Origin: Halovibrio variabilis
GTDB lineage: Bacteria; Pseudomonadota; Gammaproteobacteria; Pseudomonadales; Halomonadaceae
Assembly: GCF_007991175.1 (NCBI RefSeq)
Contig: NZ_BJXV01000019.1
Location: 1-64,000 of the forward strand
Reading direction: 5' to 3'
DNA length: 64,000 nucleotides
Below, piece after piece: positions 18,795-26,673 of the stretch (positions within the stretch are counted from its first letter, which is position 1; every line of letters starts with the position of its first letter). The position numbers and the translations under genes are program-made. The notes under the pieces were generated by a model. The model had not been told where the DNA came from, made no database searches, and saw nothing but the letters and a program-made list of their open reading frames with translations.

Positions 18795-19003
18795 TGTTCA
18801 GCCTCTAACAGCGTGGATGATTATCCTAGCATGTTGATATTAATACTGCCTGCCAACCCAGTATTTTGCTTGAATGTACGCTAGAACTGGTCAGCTTAAC
18901 GGCTTTTGCGTAAACTGCCGACCTTCCGGACCGGACCCCGGAACGCTGCGACAGCTAATCGCTGCTCGCGACTCATAAATTCTCCGACAAAGAGTGTCTT
19001 CTC

Positions 19004-19717
19004 ATGTCATCAACACCCTCCGTGGCTGCTGATAGCGCCACGACGACCGTGGTTATTTATTCCGGTGGAATGGACTCTTTCACGCTACTGCACCGCGCGC
19101 TGCGTGAAGGACTTAGCGTACACGCGCTCTCGTTCGACTATGGCCAACGCCACGCCCGCGAACTCGATACTGCACGCCAAGTATGCACTTCGCTGGGGCT
19201 GCCCCATCAAGTGGTGGACATCCGCGCCATCCATAGCCTAATTGATAATTCAGCGCTCACCAACCCAGACCAGGCAATGCCCCAAGGCGACTACGCTGCG
19301 GACAACCTTCGCGCTACCGTGGTGCCCAATCGTAATATGATTTTGCTGTCGCTGGCGATTGCCAAAGCGGTCAATATTGGCGCTAGTCGAGTCGACTACG
19401 GTGCCCATGGCGGCGACCATATTCTCTACCCAGACTGCCGCCCCGCGTTCGTTGACGCCATGAACCAGGTAGCGGGCATTGCCAATTTCGAGCCAGTCAC
19501 ACTACACGCCCCTTATTTACACACAAGTAAGGCCGACATCCTGCGTGAAGGCCTGGCCATGGGCTTGGATTACCAGCACACCTGGACATGCTATGAAGGC
19601 CGTGAACTTGCCTGCGGCGTGTGCGGCAGCTGCCACGAACGTTTAGCCGCCTTTGCCGCCAACGGGGTGACGGATCCCCTGGCTTACAGCCCCAACACTG
19701 CAGCAGGCCAACACTGA
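19004..19717 (+). CDS. queC: 7-cyano-7-deazaguanine (preQ0) synthase QueC
   Basis: Converts 7-carboxy-7-deazaguanine to preQ0 using ATP and ammonia in queuosine synthesis. The PP-loop ATP motif SGGMDS lies at residues 20-25 and four zinc-binding cysteines are in the C-terminal [15 protein letters not shown] segment. Length is 237 aa, usual for QueC. The stop TGA shares a base with the queE start, showing tight coupling. No preQ1 riboswitch pattern was seen in the 209-nt upstream gap. Confidence 0.95.
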   Translation: MSSTPSVAADSATTTVVIYSGGMDSFTLLHRALREGLSVHALSFDYGQRHARELDTARQVCTSLGLPHQVVDIRAIHSLIDNSALTNPDQAMPQGDYAADNLRATVVPNRNMILLSLAIAKAVNIGASRVDYGAHGGDHILYPDCRPAFVDAMNQVAGIANFEPVTLHAPYLHTSKADILREGLAMGLDYQHTWTCYEGRELACGVCGSCHERLAAFAANGVTDPLAYSPNTAAGQH

Positions 19718-20388
19718 TGTATCAGGTCAAAGAAGCCTTTTATACCCTACAGGGGGAAGGCGCCCAGGCAGGCAGAGCAAGCGTTTTTTGTCGTTTTAGC
19801 GGCTGCAACCTGTGGTCGGGCCGTGACGTCGATCGGGCAACGGCTAAATGCACCTTTTGCGATACCGATTTTATCGGCACCGACGGTATTAATGGCGGTA
19901 AATTTGCCAGTGCAAGCGCGCTTGCCGAGCATATCGTTTCGCTATGGCCCGAACAAAACACTATCGCAACGCAGCATGCAACGCCCCGTTCTGCGACACC
20001 CTATGTGGTATTTACCGGCGGGGAGCCGCTGCTGCAACTCGATACGGCATTGATTGCCACGCTGCACAGCCATGGCTTTGAAGTGGCGGTTGAGACCAAC
20101 GGTACACTAGCGCCGCCCCCAGGCATTGACTGGCTTTGCGTTAGCCCCAAAGGGGGCAACTCTCTGGTAGTTACGAAGGGCGATGAATTAAAGCTTGTTT
20201 TCCCACAGGCAGACGCTCCCCCGGAGCAGTTCGCCTCGCTTGGCTTTCGCCACTTCTTTCTCCAGCCGATGGATCTTGCTCCGCTCAATCAGGATAAGAC
20301 CACCGTCGCCGAGACGACCGCCTACTGTATGGCTAATCCCCAGTGGCGTTTGTCGCTGCAAATGCACAAATTAGCAGGTTTTGATTAA
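19717..20388 (+). CDS. queE: 7-carboxy-7-deazaguanine synthase QueE
   Basis: Radical SAM enzyme that turns 6-carboxytetrahydropterin into 7-carboxy-7-deazaguanine. The QueE-specific cluster spacing C-x14-C-x2-C is seen at Cys30, Cys45 and Cys48, followed by DTDF; FTGGEPLLQ is the glycine-rich SAM motif. The ATG at 19717 overlaps the queC stop; an in-frame GTG further upstream lies inside queC. At 223 aa it is a normal length. The next gene begins at the last base of its stop. Confidence 0.95.
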   Translation: MYQVKEAFYTLQGEGAQAGRASVFCRFSGCNLWSGRDVDRATAKCTFCDTDFIGTDGINGGKFASASALAEHIVSLWPEQNTIATQHATPRSATPYVVFTGGEPLLQLDTALIATLHSHGFEVAVETNGTLAPPPGIDWLCVSPKGGNSLVVTKGDELKLVFPQADAPPEQFASLGFRHFFLQPMDLAPLNQDKTTVAETTAYCMANPQWRLSLQMHKLAGFD

Positions 20389-21233
20389 TGGCTTTATTCG
20401 TTAACCAACTGACGCACATAGACGTCTCGCTTTGGTGTCCCCAGCGCGGCCTGGTCGGCTGTAGCTGGCAGGTTGACGCGGTATTGGATGGCGAGCTGGG
20501 CGACGACGGCATGCTGTTCGATTTTGGCGAGGTCAAACCCTGGATCAAGCGCACGCTGGATAGCGGGCTCGATCATACCCTGCTGGTACCCACTGAAGCG
20601 CCCGGGGTCACTGTGACGGATTGCCCTGAAGGCGTGTGTGTGCGCACCACAACGCCCTACTCCATGGAAGTTCGTGGACCCAAAGAAGCGTTTAGCCTAC
20701 TGCCCTGGCGTACGATTACCCCCGACACCATCGCCACGTATTTAAGCCAGCAGCTGACCACGCAGCGTCCCGATAATGTTCACCAAGTCACTCTGACACT
20801 TAGCGATGAGGCCATCAATGGCGCTGCCTATGGCTACACTCACGGCCTAAAGCGTCATATCGGCAACTGTCAGCGCATTGCCCATGGCCACCGCTCACGG
20901 CTTTATATTTGGCAACGCGATACGCGTCAACCGCTACTTGAGCAGCAGTGGTCCGACTGGCTGGATAACCGCTATTTACTCGAACAAGCGGACATCGCCG
21001 CCCAGGATAGCGACACCCTTACCTGTCGTTATCAGGCTGCCCAAGGCGACTTCTCGATCACGCTGCCGCTGGCGCGGTGTGCGGTACTGCCTGGCCCGAC
21101 CACGGTGGAAAATATCGCCGCTTGGCTGGCCCAAGAGGTGGCCACGCAAAGCGGCGCCGCAACGCGTATTCAAGCCTTTGAGGGCATCAATAAAGGCGCT
21201 ATCGCCACGTTTTCACCAAGCGTTACGCCATGA
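20388..21233 (+). CDS. QueD-like protein with two T-fold domains (6-carboxytetrahydropterin synthase family)
   Basis: Probably supplies 6-carboxytetrahydropterin to QueE from dihydroneopterin triphosphate. The 281 aa look like two fused 6-pyruvoyltetrahydropterin synthase domains. The N-terminal half keeps [10 protein letters not shown] (41-50) and the catalytic LDH (61-63) but its HGH zinc motif is replaced by VGC (23-25). The C-terminal half keeps the zinc/cysteine set His152, Cys161, His166 and His168 (THGL...C...HGH) plus [10 protein letters not shown] and a late EGINKGA, but has LDN where LDH is expected. The active site may therefore be shared between halves. Position directly after queC-queE supports the role. 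The stop overlaps the next gene by 4 nt. Confidence 0.8.
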   Translation: MALFVNQLTHIDVSLWCPQRGLVGCSWQVDAVLDGELGDDGMLFDFGEVKPWIKRTLDSGLDHTLLVPTEAPGVTVTDCPEGVCVRTTTPYSMEVRGPKEAFSLLPWRTITPDTIATYLSQQLTTQRPDNVHQVTLTLSDEAINGAAYGYTHGLKRHIGNCQRIAHGHRSRLYIWQRDTRQPLLEQQWSDWLDNRYLLEQADIAAQDSDTLTCRYQAAQGDFSITLPLARCAVLPGPTTVENIAAWLAQEVATQSGAATRIQAFEGINKGAIATFSPSVTP

Positions 21234-21487
21234 GTGAAGGCTGTCGGGCGGGATGTGGTGCCTGCTGCATCGCGCCTTCAATTAGCTCAGCCATCCCCGG
21301 CATGCCTGAGGGCAAGCCGGCAGGCGTTCGCTGCGTCCAGTTAGATGAGCACAATTTATGTCGACTGTTTAACGACCCGCGCCGGCCCGCCGTGTGCGAG
21401 CGCTTTAACTTCGACGCTAGCGTGTGCGGCGAACACCGTGAGCAGGCGCTTGAGACGTTGACATGGTTAGAGCAGGATACCCGCTAG
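21230..21487 (+). CDS. YkgJ family cysteine-cluster protein
   Basis: An 85-aa protein of the YkgJ type, thought to bind zinc or an iron-sulfur cluster. Cysteines cluster at 5, 9, 12 and 13 (CRAGCGACC), with further ones in VRCVQL, LCRLF, AVCERF and SVCGEH. The ATG overlaps the QueD-like gene stop (ATGA), so it is the last gene of the que operon; whether it acts in queuosine synthesis is unknown. Confidence 0.82.
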   Translation: MSEGCRAGCGACCIAPSISSAIPGMPEGKPAGVRCVQLDEHNLCRLFNDPRRPAVCERFNFDASVCGEHREQALETLTWLEQDTR

Positions 21488-21500
21488 GCGGGCCTGCTCT
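21469..21500. terminator. Hairpin at the que operon / regulator convergence
   Basis: AGAGCAGG pairs with CCTGCTCT around an inner CCCGC/GCGGG stem. It overlaps the ykgJ stop codon and precedes the end of the convergent regulator gene. Only a short T-run follows, so termination is probable but not certain. Confidence 0.55.
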
Positions 21501-21518
21501 AATCGCCTTTGAGGCTGG

Positions 21519-24500
21519 CTAATCGTCAACGCTAACCAGGTGCGGCAGGCGACGATCAAGCAAACTGATCCAGCGGGTTAGCACCGGGGCGTCGCTGTTG
21601 CTGACGTCACTCAATAAACGCCGAAACCTGTCCTTGGCCTGCTGGTCATTCGGCTCAATACGCGTCAGCCATAGCTCCAGGGCCGCCAGCTCCTGGTGGC
21701 GATTACCGTGCTCGCGGGATTGAGTAATCGCCATATCGGCGAGCGCTTTCACTTCGTTGGGCGGATGCCCGAGCAAATCACGCACCTTCGCCAGCTGGGT
21801 AGCTAACTCAGGCAGAAATAGCGTGGTGCGCTCACGGGCAATTACTAAGCATTGATCCAGGTAATCTTCTGCAGCGTTTAACTCCCCCAGTTCAATACAG
21901 GCATCCGAGTACCAGAGGACGGGGCGCTGATAGCGGTCGCGACCGTTGAGCTCCGCCATCTGGTCCAAGCTGTCGCGCAACTTAACCAACCCGGCGCCAT
22001 CCCCCGACAAGGCCTGCTGCCAGCCCAGAATGCATTGGGCGGCAATTTGCCATAGCTGCAGATCAGGGGTGCCGGTCATGGCGGCTGCCCGCTCGGCATA
22101 GCGAGCCGCCATATGAACGTGGCCTAGCTGCCGATAGAGCGCCGCGGCAAACAGCAGCGCTAACGCTAAGGAGCCTGGATGCGCAATCTTCTCTGCCAGC
22201 CGAATCGCTGCGGACACCTGGCGCTCGGCGCGCTGATAATCACCGCGCAGGCACAGCGCCCAGCCCTGGAAGCAAGCGGCAGTGACTTGCGGGTGATCGG
22301 AGAAGGGTAGCCATTCGATCATCATCGGCGCATTGAGCGGATCAATTTCATCGAGGTGGTCGTGGGCCTGCTGGATACGACCGGCCCAATATTCACAGTT
22401 GGCACGCGCGTAGTCGGCAAGGCGGCGATAGCGGGGGTCTTCAAGCCGTGCCGCAATGTCAGCAAGCGTAGAGGCCAAAGCAAAGGCATCCGCATGCGCA
22501 TAGCGCTGGCTACGCCCCACCCAGAGACCCCACTTGACCAGGAATATCTGCTCTAAATCTTCAGGGTCTTCGAGGCTATCGCTACCTGATTCACGCAGCA
22601 GCTCGCGGGCACGCACGAAGCTTTCATGTGCCGTCGGCGAGCCGTGCCCCTCTAGCGAGAACGCCGCCTGACCACGCACGGTAAGCAGACTCACCTCACG
22701 CTCAATCTCATGCTCGACGTGGCGCAAACTCGCCAGGCCAAAATCGGCCATACGCAGCGCGGTTCGGTTGGCGCTTACTTTGAGGGCTTCTCGGGCGGCC
22801 AGCTCGAAATAACGTGCGCCACGGGCATAGTGGCCGCTGCGGCGTAAATGGGTAGCAAAATCGCCGGGGTGGCGGCTCATCCATACCGGGAAGCGCTCTT
22901 CAATTAAGGTTACCACCTGCTGGTGCAGCGTTACGCGCACATCTCGCGGACAAGACAGGTAGGCCGCTTCTTGCAACAACTGATGGCTAAACTGGTACTC
23001 GTGCTCGCCGCTGTCTTTATCCACGGGCTCGATAATTTCCAATAACCGCATATGCTCAAGCGCTTGATTCAGGCGCCCGCTGTCCCAACCGCTGCACTCC
23101 AGCAGGAAATCCAAGCGAAAGCGCTTACCCAGCACCGCAGCGACATGGGCAATATCACGATCGCCTTCCAGCTGATCAATCCGACTTGCCAATAGACCTA
23201 ACAGCCCTTTGGGCAGTTCATCAAATTGGACGCTGCGACCTTCGCGGCGGTCCATATCCAAGCGGCGGCAAATCTCCTGCATATACAGCGGTACGCCGTC
23301 GCAGCGTTCAATAATTTGATTACGCAACCGCGGGCTCAAATGAAGACGGTAACGGCGCGACAGCTGCGACAATAGCCGCGCTGACTGCAACGCATCCAGA
23401 TTACCCAAACTAATTTGCTGATCCCAATGCAACTTAACGGGCAACTGCTCGCGCCCATGGTGGCTAGCCACCAGCATAAAGGCAGTATTGATAGGCAGAC
23501 GCGCTTGCAGCCCGGCCAACACTTTAAAGGAGGGCTCATCCAGCCACTGTAAATCATCAATCATCAGCACCAGCGTATGGGTCGTCGCCTGATGCTCGAT
23601 TAAACGGTGCAACAACGTCACTACCAGCTCAACGGCTTCACCACTTTGGGCTAGCTGAGTGATCTCTTGCACTTCATGAACACCCAGCGCCTCCTCAAGC
23701 AAATGCTGGCGATCGGCATCCAGCGGGTCCATCTCAAGCGTTGTCTGTAGCGCCTGAATAGCCGCTGCGGTTAACTCTTGTTTTAAATACCAACTGACCA
23801 ACGTGCGCGCGACCCCGTAAGGATCGAGCACCGATAAACGCGTGGTGGGTTGCCAACAAATAGCCGCTTCGCGACTCAGCTCCAGCTGACGAAAGCCGAC
23901 CATCAGCGCGGATTTACCCATACCAGACGCACCCCGCACAAGGACGCTCTGGCGTAAACCGATACCTGCCCGTGCCAAGGCATCACGCAGCGTTCGCAGC
24001 GAGGTCTCACGGCCGACTAAACTGGGCGGTAGCGCATCGGGACCGCCTTCGTTTTGACCCAACACCAGCGCTCGTAACCGCACGCGACCGTCACTGGCCA
24101 CCAAACGCGACACCAAGCGCGGCTGTAAATCCAGGGCAGGCGGCATGTGCTGACTGGCCTCTTGCGAGATAACCAGCTCGCTGCCCTCTGCAGCGCTCAT
24201 CATCTCTAAAGAAGTTTGCGTTACTTGCCCCAACGGGTCGGCCAACTGTCGCTCGGGTAGATAAACCACCCGCCCACTGTGTAACCCAGCGGCCAATTCA
24301 AATTGTGGCACCACGCCCTCACCCGTCCAGTGGCGAGCGCTCTCCTGGGGCAACGCCTGGCGGCAGTGCTCATAAAGCGCCACCAGTTCAGCCAGTTGAT
24401 GCGTCGGCCCATGGGTACCAAAGCAGGCCAGCCCCAGGCCGCCGGTGGCCCCCGGCAGCCAAAAACCGCCTAAGTGGTGGCACTGCTGCTCCAGCCAGCG

Positions 24501-25418
24501 CAACAGCTCTAGCTGGAGCGCCAGACAATTGCGCGTCGCGGCCCGGTCTTGCCACTCGCCTTTTAAGCGCAGCCGGATAGCCATTACGGAAAGCTGACGC
24601 AGCTCAATTTCATCTTCACGCAGGGGCTTGCTGTCCGCCGCCAACGCCCGGGAAAAGGCGCCTTGGGGGCTCATCATGCGCGGGTCATGGTGGCCATCGG
24701 ACCAGTAGCTGGCCAACTGCAAGAAGCTTGGCTCTGGCTGCTGCCCTGACAGCGCCAATAGTTGTAAGTAGCTATTGTACTGTTCGTGGGCCGCGGCCAT
24801 TTGGTTCTGCTCCGCCAGCTGGCGAACCAAGCGCTCATGAAAAGGCCCATACCCCGAGAAACGGCTGACCAGGGTTTCCAGGATATGGTCGGGCACATCG
24901 CTGTGGGCTTCAAGGACTTGTTCCGCAAAACGAATCACACGCTGACGCCACTCGTTACGCACCTGCACTAACCAGCGCTGAAATTCGCTACAGCTGGCTA
25001 GTTGAAGTTCTTCAATCAGATCCCCCTGGTAGCAGGACATCAACGCTTCAAGGGTATCTAAATCGCGCGGCCCTTCGAGTAGCTGCTGTAACGTATGCAG
25101 ATCGACCTGCCAATGGGCCGGCAGTTGAAAAGCAATGGTCTGGCGAGAGACGCTGAGTACCTGGTCTGCGCTGTCACCCAGCGACTGACGCAAACAGTGC
25201 AATGCATGACGCAGGTTAGTTCTACCGGAGGATAGCCCTTGGTCGGGCCACAACAGCTCTGCCAGGGCGGCCCGGTTAACTGGCTGACGGTGCAGCAGCA
25301 GATAAATCAGCAACGCCTTGACTTTATCGTAGCTAAAATGAGTGAGTACATCTTCGCCTTGGGTGAGCGAAAAGTGGCCAAAAAGGGTTAACTGGTCGGT
25401 CTCACGAGCATCGCGCAT
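21519..25418 (-). CDS. Large SARP-like/AAA ATPase/TPR transcriptional regulator with a cyclase-like domain
   Basis: A 1299-aa signal-integrating regulator. In order: a winged-helix DNA-binding domain (about 8-95, with a DKVKALLIYLLLHR segment), a bacterial transcriptional activator (BTAD) helical domain (about 100-245), a region resembling a class III nucleotide cyclase (about 270-450; AGLHSGRVV, then EMMSAAEGSELVIS) without a visible first metal Asp, an AAA/STAND ATPase (Walker A GASGMGKS near 494, Walker B MIDDLQWLD near 617), and a long TPR-like helical tail. AGGA lies 7 nt before the ATG. It begins 26 nt after miaE on the same strand. Target genes and ligand are unknown. Confidence 0.82.
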   Translation of the reverse strand: MRDARETDQLTLFGHFSLTQGEDVLTHFSYDKVKALLIYLLLHRQPVNRAALAELLWPDQGLSSGRTNLRHALHCLRQSLGDSADQVLSVSRQTIAFQLPAHWQVDLHTLQQLLEGPRDLDTLEALMSCYQGDLIEELQLASCSEFQRWLVQVRNEWRQRVIRFAEQVLEAHSDVPDHILETLVSRFSGYGPFHERLVRQLAEQNQMAAAHEQYNSYLQLLALSGQQPEPSFLQLASYWSDGHHDPRMMSPQGAFSRALAADSKPLREDEIELRQLSVMAIRLRLKGEWQDRAATRNCLALQLELLRWLEQQCHHLGGFWLPGATGGLGLACFGTHGPTHQLAELVALYEHCRQALPQESARHWTGEGVVPQFELAAGLHSGRVVYLPERQLADPLGQVTQTSLEMMSAAEGSELVISQEASQHMPPALDLQPRLVSRLVASDGRVRLRALVLGQNEGGPDALPPSLVGRETSLRTLRDALARAGIGLRQSVLVRGASGMGKSALMVGFRQLELSREAAICWQPTTRLSVLDPYGVARTLVSWYLKQELTAAAIQALQTTLEMDPLDADRQHLLEEALGVHEVQEITQLAQSGEAVELVVTLLHRLIEHQATTHTLVLMIDDLQWLDEPSFKVLAGLQARLPINTAFMLVASHHGREQLPVKLHWDQQISLGNLDALQSARLLSQLSRRYRLHLSPRLRNQIIERCDGVPLYMQEICRRLDMDRREGRSVQFDELPKGLLGLLASRIDQLEGDRDIAHVAAVLGKRFRLDFLLECSGWDSGRLNQALEHMRLLEIIEPVDKDSGEHEYQFSHQLLQEAAYLSCPRDVRVTLHQQVVTLIEERFPVWMSRHPGDFATHLRRSGHYARGARYFELAAREALKVSANRTALRMADFGLASLRHVEHEIEREVSLLTVRGQAAFSLEGHGSPTAHESFVRARELLRESGSDSLEDPEDLEQIFLVKWGLWVGRSQRYAHADAFALASTLADIAARLEDPRYRRLADYARANCEYWAGRIQQAHDHLDEIDPLNAPMMIEWLPFSDHPQVTAACFQGWALCLRGDYQRAERQVSAAIRLAEKIAHPGSLALALLFAAALYRQLGHVHMAARYAERAAAMTGTPDLQLWQIAAQCILGWQQALSGDGAGLVKLRDSLDQMAELNGRDRYQRPVLWYSDACIELGELNAAEDYLDQCLVIARERTTLFLPELATQLAKVRDLLGHPPNEVKALADMAITQSREHGNRHQELAALELWLTRIEPNDQQAKDRFRRLLSDVSNSDAPVLTRWISLLDRRLPHLVSVDD

Positions 25419-25444
25419 GGTTACATCCTGCCGGGCTAAGCGGC

Positions 25445-26098
25445 TTAAGCTGGCACACCGCTATGAAAACGAAAAGCCGTATCGGGCGAAGTAATTAGCT
25501 CCGCTTCACGCGCCACAAAAAAAGCGATCCGCTCATCAATCGAGTGAGGGGTCTGCTGACGAGCAAGCAACAAATAATCCTCGAAATGACGCCCTTCTGA
25601 CTTCACCAGAGTGCGATAAAACCTGGCAAGCTCTTCATCTAAATAAGGAATTAAGCAAGCAAACCGCTCACAGCTGCGCGCTTCAATGATGGCGCCGATA
25701 ATTAACACATCGATGAGACGCTCAGGGTCGTTGCTGCGCACATGCTGTCGAAGTCCTTCGGCGTAGCGCGAAGCGGTTAAATGCCGGTAGGCGATTCCCC
25801 GCGATGCCATCAACGCCACCACCTGTTCAAAATGCAGCAGTTCTTCACGCGCTAGTTGCGACATCTTACTCAGCAGCAGCGGCTGATCGACGTAACGATA
25901 GAGCAAGCTCATCGCTGTGGAAGCCGCCTTTTTTTCGCACTGAGCATGATCAATCAGTAGCGTTTCAGGGTTATCCAGCGCCCATTGCAGCCACGCCGGA
26001 GGCGTCGCACAGGCCAAAAACTGCAGCAGACTTTCAGGCAAAAGATCATCAGCGTTGAGCGTATGACTGGCCGTTGGCAAAGTACTTAACTGTATCAA
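25445..26098 (-). CDS. miaE: tRNA-(ms2io6A)-hydroxylase MiaE
   Basis: Di-iron oxygenase that hydroxylates the isopentenyl side chain of ms2i6A37 in tRNA. The ferritin-like helices carry the expected metal ligands in CEKKAAS, EELLHFEQV, EARSCERF and SEGRHFEDY. Length (217 aa) fits MiaE. The open frame starts with TTG at 26098 with GGTGAT 7 nt upstream. It is followed by the large regulator after 26 nt, so the two are probably co-transcribed. Confidence 0.88.
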   Translation of the reverse strand: MIQLSTLPTASHTLNADDLLPESLLQFLACATPPAWLQWALDNPETLLIDHAQCEKKAASTAMSLLYRYVDQPLLLSKMSQLAREELLHFEQVVALMASRGIAYRHLTASRYAEGLRQHVRSNDPERLIDVLIIGAIIEARSCERFACLIPYLDEELARFYRTLVKSEGRHFEDYLLLARQQTPHSIDERIAFFVAREAELITSPDTAFRFHSGVPA

Positions 26099-26262
26099 AA
26101 TATCACCATTAACGATCTTGCATCACATTATTGTACAACAAAAAGCCCCTGCGGCGCCTAGCTCCCTGCTGTTTTCGACTCACAATCGATACATTGAATT
26201 GATTGTTACTAATATAGTACCTCGCCTGACAATGCTCCAGCGACTTTACCAGGACTGCTTCA

Positions 26263-26306
26263 ATCGCCCTAGAGTGCCGCTAATTCCATCGCCCTAGAGC
26301 GCCGCT
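26263..26306. repeat. Two 19-nt direct repeats, period 25
   Basis: ATCGCCCTAGAGYGCCGCT occurs at 26263-26281 and 26288-26306 with one mismatch. It lies in the 575-nt gap between miaE and acnB, which holds no supported gene; the 62-aa open frame at 26462-26650 is not convincing. Confidence 0.8.
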
Positions 26307-26360
26307 CAGGCGATGCATTAACGCTATGGTAACGCGCGGTACCGACAATCACACCCACTC

Positions 26361-26399
26361 GCCTATGGTTGGCCAAGATATGGTTGGCCAACCATAGGC
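26361..26399. repeat. 15-bp perfect inverted repeat upstream of acnB
   Basis: GCCTATGGTTGGCCA at 26361-26375 is mirrored exactly at 26385-26399 with a 9-nt loop; the second arm also contains its own 16-bp palindrome (26380-26395). It lies about 105 bp upstream of the proposed acnB -35. It could be a regulator binding site or a cruciform-forming stem; no T-run follows. Confidence 0.7.
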
Positions 26400-26503
26400 A
26401 AAACGTGCTTGATTTTTAATCGGCCGACCAAGTAAAAGCGCTTTTCTATCCATTTAGGGGGTTGTATCAACATAAAGTACAAGGCGTCACACTGGTTGCC
26501 AGC

Positions 26504-26532
26504 TTAACATTGTCGACAGTTTGGCGTAGAAT
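26504..26532 (+). promoter_or_regulatory. Predicted sigma70 promoter of acnB
   Basis: -35 TTAACA (26504-26509) and -10 TAGAAT (26527-26532) are separated by 17 nt, each matching five of six consensus bases. Transcription would begin near 26539, leaving a leader of about 135 nt before the GTG start. Confidence 0.6.
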
Positions 26533-26673
26533 CCAAGTCATCCGACAACACGCTGTTTGTCAAGCGCATGTCATATGTGATCGGCGCCATTCTTTAACAC
26601 CGCGCAGCCAACACCGCGCAACGTTTAGGCCGTCACCAAAAAGCAAATGAGAACATAGAAGAGAGGGCCCAAC

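Noticed and set aside
18795-19003. preQ1 riboswitch upstream of queC
   Set aside because: The A-rich tail and conserved loop pattern of preQ1 riboswitches were not found.
26462-26650. 62-aa open frame upstream of acnB
   Set aside because: It overlaps the predicted acnB promoter and shows no protein-like pattern.
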